From positions 11,036,001-11,100,000 of the forward strand of contig OZ234497.1 of NCBI GenBank assembly GCA_965153455.1: a stretch of 64,000 nt of DNA, given 5' to 3'. A program made the translations under genes and the position numbers. Origin of the DNA: Sphagnum compactum (Eukaryota > Bryophyta > Sphagnopsida > Sphagnales). The notes below the pieces were generated by a model. That model saw only the letters and a program-made list of their open reading frames with translations, had not been told where the DNA came from and did not search any database. Shown here one piece after another: positions 14,061-27,183 of this stretch (within the stretch, counting starts at the first letter, position 1; every line of letters begins with the position of its first letter).

Positions 14061-16820
14061 GCCAGCAAAAAGATTAGTGAGTAGGATCAAATATAACATG
14101 TGATCACATGAGAAATACATATGAACTTCCATACCCAATTCTCATGTCTTGATGAAAATATTTCAAGTAAAGTTATATTGTTGTTATAATGCAAAAATCA
14201 AAGACTCGAGATTTCTATCATCGACCTTGGCCCAAGGAACAAGTTGGTGAAAACTTGGTTGGTAAGGATGCATTGAATGTTTAACAAATGGGAGCTTCCT
14301 TGTTATAACTTGTATTTGGGCTATCACTACCCATGGCAACTAAAGGCAGACCTAGTTAAACAACTTAATCCAAAAGCCTTTGTGTTTGGGGTGCACAAAT
14401 GGAAAAGAAAATCCATTGCAGAAACAAGAAGACACAAGCCCAACACCCCTAGAACTATGTCAACAATTCCACCACCATCAACTTACCAACTAATGTTACT
14501 TTTACAAGGTAATTGATAACATCACCTTGATCCTTGTTGATTATAGCATGCCATACAATTCACTCCTGTTGTTTGGAGTCGCACCGTCTTGATAAAACAT
14601 GAATATTTTTTCATTAGGGCTTCCAGCCACACATCCTTCCACCTAAGCTTTAGCAAATCATCATCCAAGACTATTTTTATATTAAATTTTTCCTTAGTTT
14701 CATTAATGTGTTCAACATTCTTTCTTCTTTTTACAACTATGAGGTTTAGCAAGTTGTTGTCATTTTCCCAAACCCACTTATTTGGGTCAAAGGTGAGTTC
14801 ACTAACCTTATCATGGTACAACTTGAAGTGTTTTTTCATCGTGCCCTTTAGGAAAAAAGTTACTAATGATGAAACCTTGGCAAGCTCCACTAAACAAAGC
14901 ACCTAGCCAAGGGGGAAAGGAAGAATAAATAGTGTGGACCCAAGTCTGAGCCACAAGAATAAAACCCAAAATGGATCACAAAAAGGCAAAGGAACAAATT
15001 ATAAATGTTCCAAAGCCCCCACCAGTTGCAAGAAGCATAACTCAAAAGAGAAAGGAAACCTAAAAGAACAAGAAAATAGGAAGAACCATCACTTGCAATC
15101 ATGACATGTCTCAAAATATAAATGACACGTGTTCTCTACAAATTAATTATTGACACCCTTTGCCTTTAAAAGGCATATGAAAACACTAGAGGAAAGACAT
15201 AGTGCCCTTTGCTAACTTTGTCATGTTAAAACATCAATGAAGAAAATTGTTCATTTGTTAATGTAAATAACTGAAAACCTTTATGGCAAGGGGAAGAAAC
15301 ATATCCGTTGAGTGTTGATCATGGTAAAGTCCTTTCTATGCCTAGGCTCCCACTATCACAACCACTTTGTTAAATGAAACAACACATGAAACCAAATTTG
15401 TTTGGGTGAAATCGATAATGACCACATCAACTAAGGTGCAAATGCCATCAACAAATAAGGGTATTTCGACTTGTCAACAAACTAACTAAAAGGAAAGCAG
15501 TGGAAGGACCTGAATTTGCTCATGCAAAACATAAAACCAAATATTTTTTATGATGGATGTGAATGCATCATGAATGGCATCATAAGATGCAATCCATCCA
15601 CCACCACAAGAACAATGAAAAAGGTGGGTCCCAACTATATATAAGGGTTGACTACAAATGCATTGAATCGACCCAAGAATTAAAGGATGGAGGAGGCTCA
15701 ACTTAATGAGCAGTGCACAAGAAAAAACATCAGAGGCTATACAAAAAGATGGATTAAGTGAAAAAATATGCACCCACCTTTGGGTTTACGAAGGATTTCT
15801 AGTGTGTGTAATGCGAATCATGAACCATGTTAAAAATGATATTCCAGAAAAAATGGTCATGTAATATATATGAAATGTTTTCCTAATGCCAATTTAATCC
15901 CCTTTTGTAAATTGCATGAAAGGAGGAATGCAAACTACCACATCCGGGCGAAGGAGGTTTCACACGAACTTCAAATGGCCTTAAAAAGGGAGTAGACCAA
16001 AACTTTTTGCACCTATCACTTTTAACAAAAATGGGCAATGATTCAATAGGAATATGATAGGTGCAACAAGTGCCCAATTCCCCATATAGGTCACCTATGC
16101 AATGAACTCAATGGTAATGAAAGTGATCCCCCCATAAAAAAATGAAAAACATGTTGGCACACTAAAAAGGTCTATGGGCAATCTAAAAAACTTGGGTCCA
16201 TGAGTCTCGCAAAAACTTGCATGAAAGTCATGTTGAAGGAGGTGAGTTAATGTTAAAAGATTGTTAAATGGGGAAAAAATGAAACAAATAGGAAGGTCTA
16301 TGGGCAAAACACGAAGAGAGGATTCCAAAAGTTACTTCAACATCTCCTAATCTTAGAGTTGCATCTACATGGAAAACATCCTTATCCAATGCGTCCTATA
16401 GGAAGGAAAAAATGAATGAAACAAATCTTTGTTTGTTTCGAAAATGTTTGAAAACAATATTTAAAGGACTAGTTGAAAAATGTGCTGAATGAATGAAAAC
16501 TGATTTTTAAAAATCCACAAAAAATTCCAAATTTGAATCAAGTTGAAAATCCAGCAAAAAACTTAGTTAAAAATAAAACAAATCCAAAAGGTGAAGTGTT
16601 TACAAAGCACTAATAGTCTTTAAAGAGGTTAAGGCCAAAACAAAGGGGCAAAAGCCTTAGCAACACAAACATATTCCTTAGCATGTCTTAAAATAATATT
16701 TCATCCAAGTTGACATGGTGGGGGTAGGACCAAAACCTAAGTGACATCTAAAAAATGGATGTTTACGGATGTTAATGCCATGGAGTTCATTCATTTGAAT
16801 GATCATCCATGACTTGTAAT
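14060..16820. other. Desert with a possible eroded coding region
   Basis: No intact gene is visible. The minus strand between about 14.5 and 16.3 kb has longer open frames than its surroundings (for example 14,902-14,522 and 15,773-15,486) and a higher GC content. This suggests an old coding sequence broken by stops and frame changes. I do not recognise a domain and give no family. Confidence 0.35.
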
Positions 16821-16824
16821 AAAC

Positions 16825-17040
16825 TTATACTTAACTTTTAGTTCATTCTTAGTTAATTTTCAGTTAACTTTTAATTCAATTCCACTTGATTCATAGTTCA
16901 TTTCTAGTTGATTCTTAATTCACATTTAGTTAACATCTAATGAAGTATTAATTAAGTTCAATTAACTCTCAGTTCATTCTTAATTAAGTCTCAATTAACT
17001 TTCATTTAAGTTTTAGTTAACTCATAGTTGATTTTTAGTT
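16825..17040. repeat. TTAGTTAA/TTCATTCTTAG imperfect tandem array
   Basis: About 215 bases consist of short degenerate units around TTAGTTCATTCTTAGTTAA and TTAACTTTCA. Units vary between about 11 and 22 bases. No coding content. Confidence 0.6.
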
Positions 17041-19099
17041 TGGAAACTTCCTTGAGTAAGATCCCCAAAAGGGTATAAATAAAAGTAAGACCCTTCATTT
17101 CCTTTAGTTTGTTCAACATTAATCTTAGGCACAATCTTACACCATAACCTTGTCATGTTCTTTTCATGTTCATGTTTGTATATGTTAGCATAATAAATAT
17201 CCATTTCCACATTGGTCTTGCACATCTTGTGTTCTTATTTTTAGTTATTGTGTTTTTATTTTTGAATCATATAATCTTGTCTTGTTCTTTGTTTGCAAAT
17301 TACACTTAGACCTTTCTTTTAGCTTTTGTTCTTATGGATTTTTATGTCCTTGAAATATACCAAAAGGTTTTGAACTAAAGGTAGAATTGTCACAAGTGTT
17401 TGCACCCCAAAAACATGATTTATTTGAAATTCTTCTTAATCATTTGTTAAAAATCATAAAAAGTGTGTCCTAATATCCTTATGAACAATTATATCATCAC
17501 AAGGGGAAAGGAAAAGACAACACTATGGGAACCATAAGAATAAATGTCAAATGGGTCATAAGTCAAACAGTCAAGGGAAACTGAAAGGATAATTGTACGT
17601 CCCCCCTCAAAATTGAAGGAATGCACACATGTGTGCATGTGTGCTTCATGCACAAATACACTTGAGGAAAACCCAAGTGGAAAAATACAAGGGGGTCCAA
17701 AGTTGAAACCCAAGCCTAAGTTGAAGTTGGAAGAAAAAACCTAAAAAATAATCAAAGGGATGTTATTTGCTAGGAGAGGAAATAACTTGAAATGTTTAGT
17801 AATGATTTTAATTTGATAAGCCATACCATGTTACAAAAACATGGTTCCATCCAAAACATGAGACATCATGCTAAATGAAAAACTTCATTAAAAAAAGACC
17901 CCAAATCTAAGTCCTACACCTTCAAAAGGGAAGAAGATGAAATAAACCCAAAGGCCATGATTACACTATTAAGGGGACACATTTTAGCCTAAGACCTAAG
18001 GAAAGGCTTATGAACTAATCAAAGGCCTATGGTGGGGACCATAATTTAAACTAAAGGTTACCATTTAAAATCCCAAACTCCCTAAAAAAGGGTTCACAAA
18101 CTAAATTATAAACTATAGGACTTTAAAAAACTTTAAATATTGGTTGCATGAACTAATTTATATTCAATAGATCATCAACTAAGTTACATACATATCAAGT
18201 CACTGAATTGTTGTTACATGTTTGTCCTCATTCACAAGATTAACACACATGATGGCATTATAGAACAGTGTTAATCCAAGCATGAAGTTCGAGGACAAAC
18301 CACTATTGAATGGAATTCATTTTGAATTGTAACTCATCCTTTTAAAAGGCATGATCATATATGTTTACCATCTTTAAATGCCTTTGATATCTTTTGAGTG
18401 CAACGATCTTTAGTTTACTAAAATCCATTATCAGATTTAAGGTTTTGGAAGATGCATTTATTTCTTCATTGACATCTTTAGCTTTATTTTCAAATGAATG
18501 TCCAAAGATGGCAACATTGAGATCAACCACTAAATGATTACCATCTCTAGCACTTTGCATAGCATATGAGATTATCAATTTCGATGTTGCCCATGAGCCT
18601 TGAATGTTCGTGAGTAGCCATCTTTTAAGTTATTTCCGCTTTAAAAAACAAATTCCCATGGATCTCATCATTATTGTATTTTATTTTTTTGACTAACCAA
18701 TGTTAGCCATCAAATCCCACTACCATCTTCACCATGTTGTGGAATCCCAATAACATTGATTTCATTTGATTATTACCAGTCACCAACATTTTGTATGCCT
18801 AGGAAGAATTGTGAGCCCAAACTTTTCACCCCTTGTATGTCATAGCAAATGTTCTCAATTATGAAAGAAATACCAACCCTAAACATCGAAGTAGGCACCT
18901 TGGATCTCACACATGTTCCTTTCATCACCCATGAGACAAAACAAGTTGTTTAACTAAGAAAACAAGCTAATTGATTTGAGACAGACAAAAGTAGTATAAA
19001 AAGAAAAAAGAGGCAAGGAAAAAAAGTTATTCCTTTTTATCGCACCTTTGATAGGGATGAGGAATTTGAAAATATATTATTAAAGGATTTTTCATTTGG

Positions 19100-20650
19100 A
19101 GTGGCTATTTACATGGTTATATAATTAAAAACTCCTATTCAATTTTTATGTCAAAGCATTTTGGGAGGAATTTTGTTGTGGTGCCTAGCCTTATGATGGG
19201 GTTGGGGTTTCCATCACATAGGAATTTGCCTACCCACTCTTCCTTGGAGGTTTGGTTGATAGGAGATTGTAATTCATCCTCCCACAAAAGGGGTACGCTA
19301 TGAATAATTTTATTTCAAATAATTTTCTCCCCTTCTTCAAGGTTAAATTGATTTCTTGTAGTTTCCTAAGGTTTGAAATCATATGCCATTTGGTTCCATA
19401 AGCTGTCAATATTCACCAATCCTTATTTGTGCAACTGCTATGTTCATTGGATTGAAATGCCAAATTTGTTGCAATGGAAATGGAGGTCCACTAGATTTTA
19501 ATGTTGATGATTTCTTCAAATTTTTGGGGCTATTGCTTTTTCGCCTTCTTAACAAAGGTTTTCCACACCTTCATGATTTTTCATCATACATCAAACCTTG
19601 GTTTGGACATGTGTATGTAGAAACATCCATTGCTAGTTTGATTTTTGTTGCTTGTGTTTTGATGAATTGCTTCTATTTAAAGCTTTGAAGTGGAGGACTA
19701 TTTTTCAAGTTGGATTATTTTAGCTCTAGGGCCATCATCACCCACTTACACAAGAAGGATGTGGCTATAACATCTTTTAGGTCCTATCTTGCCTTTACTT
19801 TGTCTATTACAACAGTCTTGCCAATTGATTCTTGTTCTTGCATTTTGTTCCGTGCTTGATTATAAATAATTTCAAAGAAAGATTTTGCATTTTTTAATAA
19901 CCATCTTAGAACCAGCATAGACATTTGTGAATAACCATATGGAGGAAACAAGGATGGCTTTGATCACCAACACCTTAGGGGAGATGCAACGTACTCCAAT
20001 ACATTTTTTATGAGTCTTTCAATCAAAACTTGTCAACATTCTTTGTGTTCATATCAACTCCAAAAGGGTATTTATGAGCTTGGACATGTTTCCTTCTTTT
20101 GCCCATTTCTAGTTGTATAAGTTATAGCATGGGTTTGAATTATTTGTATGCTTTCAAGTAACCTAAAATTTTATTTTAGTTCACTTTAGTTTTGAGGCTT
20201 CAAGAAACTCCTCAAGAAACCTAACAACATTTTTGAACTTATTTTCTTGACCTTTGATCACATGTTGTCCTGACATATTGTGAAATGATATGTCATATCT
20301 TCCCCCCTATAAGCCTAATACCTTGTATTTTGCCCCTCTAGTTGTATGCTTCACCATGGCATTTAAGGCGTCCCCAATTATAAAGAAGAAATAAAGTGTG
20401 GGGGGGGGAGTTCTACCTTATTCCCCTCCTTATGTCAAAGTCTTTCGTGATTATGCCATTTAAGTTTATTATTGTTTTTATCTTTAGAACAATAATATTC
20501 ACCATCAAAATGAACTCATTTATTATCCCAAATTTTCCCATCACTTGGAATGGGAAGTTTCATGCCACATTGTCATAGGCTTTAACGAAATTTAGTTTTT
20601 AAAAAAACTAATTGTTGTTTGGTCCACTTGGTTGTACTAGCTCAACTGCT
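19100..20650 (-). pseudogene. Decayed LINE (non-LTR) reverse transcriptase
   Basis: Reading the minus strand from about 20,610 gives a FVKAYDNVA motif followed by NFPF. This is the LINE reverse transcriptase A-box region (usually F-x-KAYD-x-V-x-W). Further on come NLNG and FDIRRGIR (RT block with G-x-RQG), then YLFFIIGDALNAMVKHTTRG. Around 19,990-19,890 the frame reads ISPKVLVIKAILVSSIWLFT followed by GSKMVIKK, typical of the region after the RT palm in plant L1-type elements. The YADD catalytic box is not found, and stops and frameshifts interrupt the reading. The element is a dead relic whose 5' endonuclease part is not recognisable. Plus-strand open frames here are shadows. Confidence 0.7.
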
Positions 20651-23625
20651 TCATGAGCTAGTAGAACATTATAGGGATGAATGTTGAGGGTAAGAAATAA
20701 GTAATGATTGAGTGATTACTTCTTACCTCCATGAGGTAGGACTAAAGATGAAGGAGCAAAACATTTGTGTATATTTTGTATGAAAGGTGCAAATGGGATA
20801 GTGAGAGCCACATTCAGCACTTTGATGAATGGTTATTCTAAAACATTCTCAATATATTCCCATTTGTAAGTTGAAAAAACATCAATTTTTTAATTATTAA
20901 AAAAGATGTTGCATTATTATAACGTAAAAAAAGGTTTTAAAAATTTCCCCCAAAATATGTCATGTTTAAAAAATCTTGCCAAAAATGTGAATCCTTATAA
21001 TGTTTATTTTAAAATATTTTTAATGTTTAATGAATGCTTTTGAATATTTTATCCTCATTAGATTCATTACAAATCATATTGCGTTTTTTATTATGTATGG
21101 GCAACATATTCATTCAAACAAATTAATCATTTTTAACATTAGATTAAAATATGACCCAAAAATGTGAAAACAATTACATTTGTTGTGGCTCTTATTAGGG
21201 TGACTATGCCTTGAAATATTCAAGAGAATTATTGGTTGCCAATTGCGAAGTTTTTTTTTGGTGCCTACTTTGAAAATTAATTAGTGTGACAAAACATTTG
21301 TTGATTTTCTTGAGGAATTCCCTTTGGATGATAGAATCATTGAACCAAAAGTTTTACTAGTTTAGATTTATACACACATTGTACAAATCCACAAAATTAA
21401 ACAAATCAACACCCAACTATATACAATTTTATATTGAACCCAAATTACATTTAAATTCTTTGATTTATTGTTAATTATTTCACATGGCATGATCTTAAAA
21501 AAAATGAATGATCAAGTGTTTCAATAAGGATCTTTTTAGTTCTTACATCAATGATGCACTTAACCAACCAAAGAAATGATTAAGGTGTAATAGGATATAA
21601 ATCAAAAGTCACACAATTCACACCTTTTGTAACAAACGCTATTACCTTTTATGTAATTCTACATAATTTTTGAATTTCCTTGTTTAAAGAGTGGACACCT
21701 TCATTCAAGACAAATCATGATTCAAGTTACGACATTTTGTTTCCTTGCATAATCATGGATGTTCATAGTTTTCATAAGTGGTTCAATTTGGGTAAATCCC
21801 ATTTGTTGGAAATGTTGCATGAATCAACAATCATTTTTGAAAAATTTGAGATTTTGAATTTGTGGCTATACATTGAAAAATAATTTAGTTTGGTTGATTA
21901 AGATTTTTTTTAAAAAGTTAACAAAAGGTAGTTAATAAGAGAGTGGCTATATCAATATAATATTTATTACAAAAAATTGGCTACAACACATAGTTTTCAA
22001 TAATTCAAGCTAGCTACTAGTACAATATATTTTGTGAATATATGACTACTTGTGTTAAACCTTTACAATATTTATGCTAATGGAATGGAGTTTTCATAAA
22101 CAAATGTTTCTTGGATTTAACCTTGTAATTTATCTTTCACAAAAGATCACAAAATATTGAGATTTGAAATAACATAAGGAGAAAAAGGAAAAAAAAAAAA
22201 AGATTTGTCACATCACATTCATTCTTCAACATCAAAACATTCTTACTAACTCCTTAACACCAACATTCGTGGACACCATGAGTTTGTCGAAACTAAGTGC
22301 ATAGTAGTAGCTTGAACCTGTTTTCCTCCATTCCCAAATTGAATTTGAACACACTAACAAAACGTAAGTTACAACTAGATATGAAATCATTAACTATAAA
22401 CAAAGTAAAATGTTGAACATACACACACCAAAATGACAAAACAATTTGACAATAAGAGAAATGAACTCATAATGAAATTTGTGCATATTGAAAAATTCAA
22501 TGGCTATTCAATAGTGTAGATGGTAGTAAGTGCAAAGGTGACAATAACATTTTGTTTAATCTTTTGAAATGTAAATACTATGGCTATTGGATGAAAAAAG
22601 AATTAACGATATACAAGATAGTCAATATAACATTGTGGTTAAAACATTGATTACAAGCCCTCCAATTGACTTAATGCTTTTAACTAGGTTATTTTACTTG
22701 TAATAATTAGGTGATTTCTAGCCACAAAAAAAACCACATGAAATCCTTTTAGCATAATATCACATGTTCGGTTCCCAACATTGTTTGTCCATTTAAATGA
22801 CCATTGAGTAGGTACTAGGTTCATCACATTTCCAAGCATTTCCTTGTCCCAACTAATTGTTGAATTTTTTTTGTTTTGTTCACGATTACAACAACTCGTT
22901 TGTTTTGTTGACCTTCTTAAGCATGAAGCCCATTGCTTGACTTTAAGTTTCCATTTTGGTTCATACTTCACACATTTTAAACCTTGCTTTTACATTAGCG
23001 AATGTCATAACACATGTCACTATAAAAGGTCAAAATTTTCATTAATGTCAAATCAATTTTCAGTAAATTTTTGGGGTGTTCTCTTCAAAGATAAAATTTA
23101 ACATTTGATTGGTCAACAACCCAAATGTCACAATAGTTGTAGTAGTACGCTAGTTTTGGTTGGCATGGTCAACATGTGTTGATCCCTTATAATCAAATGT
23201 GCATCAAATCAATTTAAACATTCATACTTAGCCAACATTTTAATTTGATGAATTCATTAGATATCTTGAACAATTTTCTCAAGAGACTCAAATTAAGCGA
23301 TCGCCTTTGAGAAAAAGGCAAAAGGCGAGTTGTAGTTGATTGGAAGGAACTTCAAACTCTAAACGCATAGGAAAGGTGCATAGTTCAAATCTTGAGAAAG
23401 AGTAGACTATTTTAGTGAATGTTTGAGGTTATGGTTAAGGGGGTGACAAAATATGAAGGTTCAACAAAGGATTTGAATGAGTTTAGGGTAATTGTCTACA
23501 TTGTCAAAAACATTAGTTGGAATGTTAGCATCCCTTAAAACCTTGGCTATGTTTGTTGGGGGCAAACAAAATTTAAAAAATTATATGGTGGGGGGGTTTG
23601 GGAGGGGAGCACGGTGGGTAGGGTT

Positions 23626-23645
23626 TACCCTAAACCCTAAACTTT
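23626..23645 (-). repeat. Short interstitial telomere-type repeat
   Basis: About two and a half copies of CCCTAAA occur here, the plant telomere unit read on the C-rich strand. It is too short to be a former chromosome end; it could equally be a telo-box. Confidence 0.5.
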
Positions 23646-23935
23646 CAACACTACATAGAATTCCATTTTCCAAAAAATTCTATACTATTATACTACTACT
23701 ACTACTATTCATTCATACATATGATTGCACTATCATAGTAGGAGCCAAGATTGAAGTCATACACTTTGTGCCTTATGATTAAATGCTTAAAAAATAAACT
23801 TCCTCTCACTTTGGCCTCCAATATTTGATCACGGAGGAATCATCCTACCTACCTACTAACATTTCTCAAGTCTTCCAAAGGAGTGTTTTCCTAGGCGCAT
23901 CTCATAGTCATTGACACATGCGTTTACGAGCCACC

Positions 23936-23998
23936 TTGCCGCCCCTCTCATAAGCCACCTGCCCGCCCACCCACCCGCCTGCCCGCCCGCCCCACCCG
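23936..23998. repeat. CCCGCC-rich tract
   Basis: The segment is dominated by CCCGCCC, CCACC and GCCTGCCCG words. It is a striking GC island in a very AT-rich setting. The complementary strand carries many runs of three or more G and could form a G-quadruplex. Confidence 0.55.
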
Positions 23999-25408
23999 AT
24001 CTTTTTCACCACACACTTTTGTACTATGAAATGGGCCCGGTCCACCTTAGTATGCGGCGAGCCTGGTAAGGCGAGTGAGTCGCCATTCCATTAGGTACCA
24101 AGTTCTTGAATATTGAATGATTTAATAGATTTTTTCTCTTAAGACTCTAGCATAGACATTAGGAAATTATTAAAGTGGGATTTTTTCACTTGTTAAGTAC
24201 ACCTTAATAATTTCTCAAAAAAAAAATTCCTGATTTTTTTCCCCATATAGATCACAAGAAACACAGTTATCAACCAAAGGAAAGAAGGATGGTTGGATGG
24301 AACAACCACATAACCACTCTCACATTGTATTACATCCATAAAAAAAACATCCCCCTCCCCCACCCCAACCCCACATACACATTTATATAAACACATTCAT
24401 TCACAACACATCCCCTTCTTCCCCTCCCAAATCCAACCCAAGTCCACATACATAACACAATTCACAGCCACATCCCCTTCACCCCCAACCCAACCCAACC
24501 CTCGGTGGGCTTAACCGCCCCTCCCCCCAATCCAACCCAAACCAGTGTTTTTTTTCTTCATCTTTGTGATTTAGCTGAAATGGTGATCGTAAATAATACA
24601 ATTTAGCCAAATTTGGCCATAAATGGGGATATGGAAGTGTAAAAAAATAAAAATTCTTTCACATTTTTGGCTACATGCTAGAACCCAATAAAAGAAATCT
24701 GGCAATGTTCTTTTTAAAGTAGAAATTTGGCAACCTAGAAAACCAAATTAAAAAGAAATAAGAATTAGCCATTTTGAAAAAGAACAAAAAAAAGCCAACT
24801 TGCTAAATTTAGCCAGAAACGAAAAAAGGCTGACCTGACCCAACCCAACCAAACCCAACCCAACCCAACACTGAAGCCCACCCGGACAATTAACCGGGAA
24901 GCCCAGGGACAGCCCAAAAATAAAAAAGAAAAAAAGACAAAAAGAAAAGAAAAGTGGAAAATTTGTAAGTGGGCGAGAGCCAATGAAAGAAGAGGGGGCA
25001 GGAATGAGGATAGAGAGGCACCAAGGGGGTTGGACAGCACCGACACGTGGCGGGAGACTACAGGAAGTCGTATTACCCACAATGGATGATGGTGTCCTCA
25101 TCAGTACCCCCACCCACGCGCAAACACTAACTTAACCGGACCACAGTTAAGTTATAAACTGCTCCTAAGCTACGACTACAGTTAGTTTGAGGGCAGCCGC
25201 GCAGGCAGAGAGGGAGGGAAGGAAGGAAGGCCGCGCAGGCAGCGAGGGAGGGCACGACGCTCGCTCGCTTGCTCTCTCGCTCGTTTTAGGCGTGCGTGTA
25301 TGCTGGCTGGCGCTCCTGAGGACAGACGCTGAAGAAGAAAGTGGCGTGTAGACCAAAACAACAACTGCTGCTGCTGCTGCTGTTGTTGTTGTTTTTGTTT
25401 TTGTTGTG

Positions 25409-25579
25409 ATGCACAAGTCTCACACAGTGCCACTGTTGCACTGCCATCTTCATCATCATCGACATCATCATCGACATCCTCTTTCTCAGCAGCAGAAGGG
25501 GCAGCAGCAGCAACAGCAGCATCCTCATCCTCCCCGGACTTTCTTCCTTTCTCCTCTTCATTGCTCTGGAGGTGAGTAG
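25409..25579 (+). CDS. Upstream ORF, His/Gln-rich, 56 codons
   Basis: An ATG in the presumed 5' leader opens a frame running to a TAG just past the predicted leader donor at 25,571. The peptide is rich in His (HLHHHRHHHRH) and Gln (a run of six), because it reads the CAT and CAG triplet repeats. If the leader intron is spliced, the end of this frame changes. It could act as a translational brake on the downstream START protein or be a by-product of the triplet repeats. No family is recognised. Confidence 0.3.
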   Translation: MHKSHTVPLLHCHLHHHRHHHRHPLSQQQKGQQQQQQHPHPPRTFFLSPLHCSGGE

Positions 25580-25910
25580 CAGGGGTGCGGGCGCGGGGAA
25601 TCTGGCTTGGATCTATGCCAACTAACTTACTGTTAGTGGCCCTTTCTTTCTTTCCATTCCTATGGCTTGCTTTTCAAGGTTTGACGATCCTTTCTTTTTC
25701 TGTTGCTGGTGTTTTTGTTTTTGTTTTGTGTTTTGTTCTTTGGTGTGGTTTTGATCTCCGTGTTAGAGAAGTTTAGCGGGGTCATGAATGTGTGGTTATG
25801 AATGATGAAGGTGTTGTGTATTTCTTCTTATGCTGCTTTCGGATTTTTTGCTAAGATTCTTTCTTCGGGGGAAGGATTTCAGTTTTTTGGCGGCAGTTTT
25901 AGGTTTCCTT

Positions 25911-25972
25911 CTCCTTCTTCTTCTTCTTCTTCTTCTTTAGATTCACGTATGTATGTATGTATGTATGTATGT
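25911..25972 (+). repeat. (CTT)n and (GTAT)n microsatellites
   Basis: An uninterrupted CTT run of about eight units is followed by a tract of about five or six GTAT units. Both lie inside the presumed leader intron of the START gene. Confidence 0.8.
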
Positions 25973-27183
25973 ACACTGTTGTTGTACGTCGTGGCCGTGA
26001 CTGGAATGTGAGTAGCAGGGATCCTGAATTTGTGCTCTAAGGGAGGATCAGCGGAGCTTGCAAAAAAGCAGCTCGGGTGCTGTAGATTGTGTCTGATGTG
26101 ATCTCAGGAATGAGCGGCTAAGAGTGAGAGTGAGGGTGTTCAGATGTCTTCAGCGTCTGTTGTCGATGATATATATATAGCTTTCCAGTTTCTTTTCTGA
26201 CTCACTCTATGCTTGCTGGCTGTGCTGCAGGTTTTCATGAAGGATTGGACCTACTGTTTTCTCCAAGTTGTCACCAGACATCTTGCCTTAGCCATTCCAC
26301 AAACGCTGTGTTCATCCTCTCTGCTGCTGCTTCTTGAAGCTGCAAGGGTAATTCTTCCTTCTGAATATCTTTTCTTTTTAAAAACGCTTGCTGAAAACCC
26401 TTGCCGAAGTCTTTTTTGGTGGTCATATTGATCAATAATAGGCCATAACCTTGGCTGCAAGTAAACTGCAGCATTGCATCTGCAACCCATTTGCAATGAT
26501 TAAGCATTTTTGTTCTCTCTTAATTATAAGGAGACTCAGAAACATTACAACACTTGTCTCTTTTGTCAATCAGCTAATTTCACCTGCAGTTGAAAATGCC
26601 AATTAAGTCGGCCACTCAAACTATCTCCAAAACATGATTGTGCAGGTTTAGGTGTTCTTTTTCTGTCAACAAGCACCAAATTGTTCTGTAGCTTCTAGCC
26701 TTAGGTTCTGACATCTGACAGCTTCCTATTGACACCTAAAACCTGATCCATACATGGTTTAAGTGAATTGGATTTAGAACATCGCCAAGAGGGGCCTTAG
26801 TGAATTGCTTGCTCACTTTCCATTGACCTGCAGTGTAGTTCTGTGAAATCCTGGAAAGAGAGGTCTTTCTGACTATTGGTGAGGAATCACTTCACTATCC
26901 CTGGGGTGATTGTGACTCCTTTGGTAGGGTGAAAGCTTGGATGGGAAGGAGAGGAAATCAGGAATAAAAGTACACAACAGTTACTGCTCAATTTTCCACC
27001 AGAAGCTCAAGGTGTTTTTTTAGCTGGAAAGCATGGAATGTGAAAAGTATTGCTCCCAGTTTCTAATTATTAAAATGCTTGTGGGTGTGTTCCAGATTGT
27101 TGAAAAGAGCTTTTCTTCAAATTGTGCTGGTGTTTTGAGGTTTAATTGTCAAGCTCGGGTTTTTTTGCACTGAAAGCTGAAAA

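Larger units (their letters stand above)
20650..25100. other. AT-rich desert upstream of the START gene
   Basis: No gene is recognised. Within it are a telomere-type ACCCTAAACCCTAAAC stretch near 23,626-23,642, a very C-rich segment at 23,936-23,998, and CCCAA-type simple repeats near 24,480-24,550 and 24,835-24,870. The rest resembles eroded transposon sequence. Confidence 0.5.
25195..27183 (+). other. Probable intron-containing 5' leader of the START-domain gene
   Basis: Base composition changes abruptly at about 25.0-25.2 kb to GC-rich, purine/pyrimidine-structured sequence typical of a plant promoter and 5' leader. A consensus donor (GGAG then GTGAGT) at 25,571/25,572 suggests a non-coding first exon ending there. 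A good acceptor (CTGCAG near 26,230) and a possible donor (AAGG then GTAATT at 26,347) suggest a second leader exon. The segment also holds a CTG/TTG triplet run near 25,367-25,393, a CTT run at about 25,911-25,936 and a GTAT run near 25,948-25,972. Transcript ends and the number of leader introns are inferred, not proven. Confidence 0.5.

Noticed and set aside
18342-18578. 78-codon minus-strand frame as a gene
   Set aside because: No recognisable domain, no splice signals, and it lies just beyond the LINE relic; probably transposon debris.
19383-19688. 101-codon plus-strand frame
   Set aside because: Antisense to the LINE relic; the minus strand gives the RT family motifs.
23940-24000. CRISPR-like spaced repeats in the C-rich tract
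   Set aside because: Units are short simple-sequence words without unique spacers, and the context is a plant nuclear genome.
24748-25113. 121-codon minus-strand frame
   Set aside because: Low-complexity translation of CCCAA and A-rich repeats, hydrophobic by composition only; no family signal.
25165-25561. Overlapping minus-strand frames rich in Ala, Ser and Gln
   Set aside because: They are shadows of the triplet repeats in the START gene leader. There is no splice or domain support.
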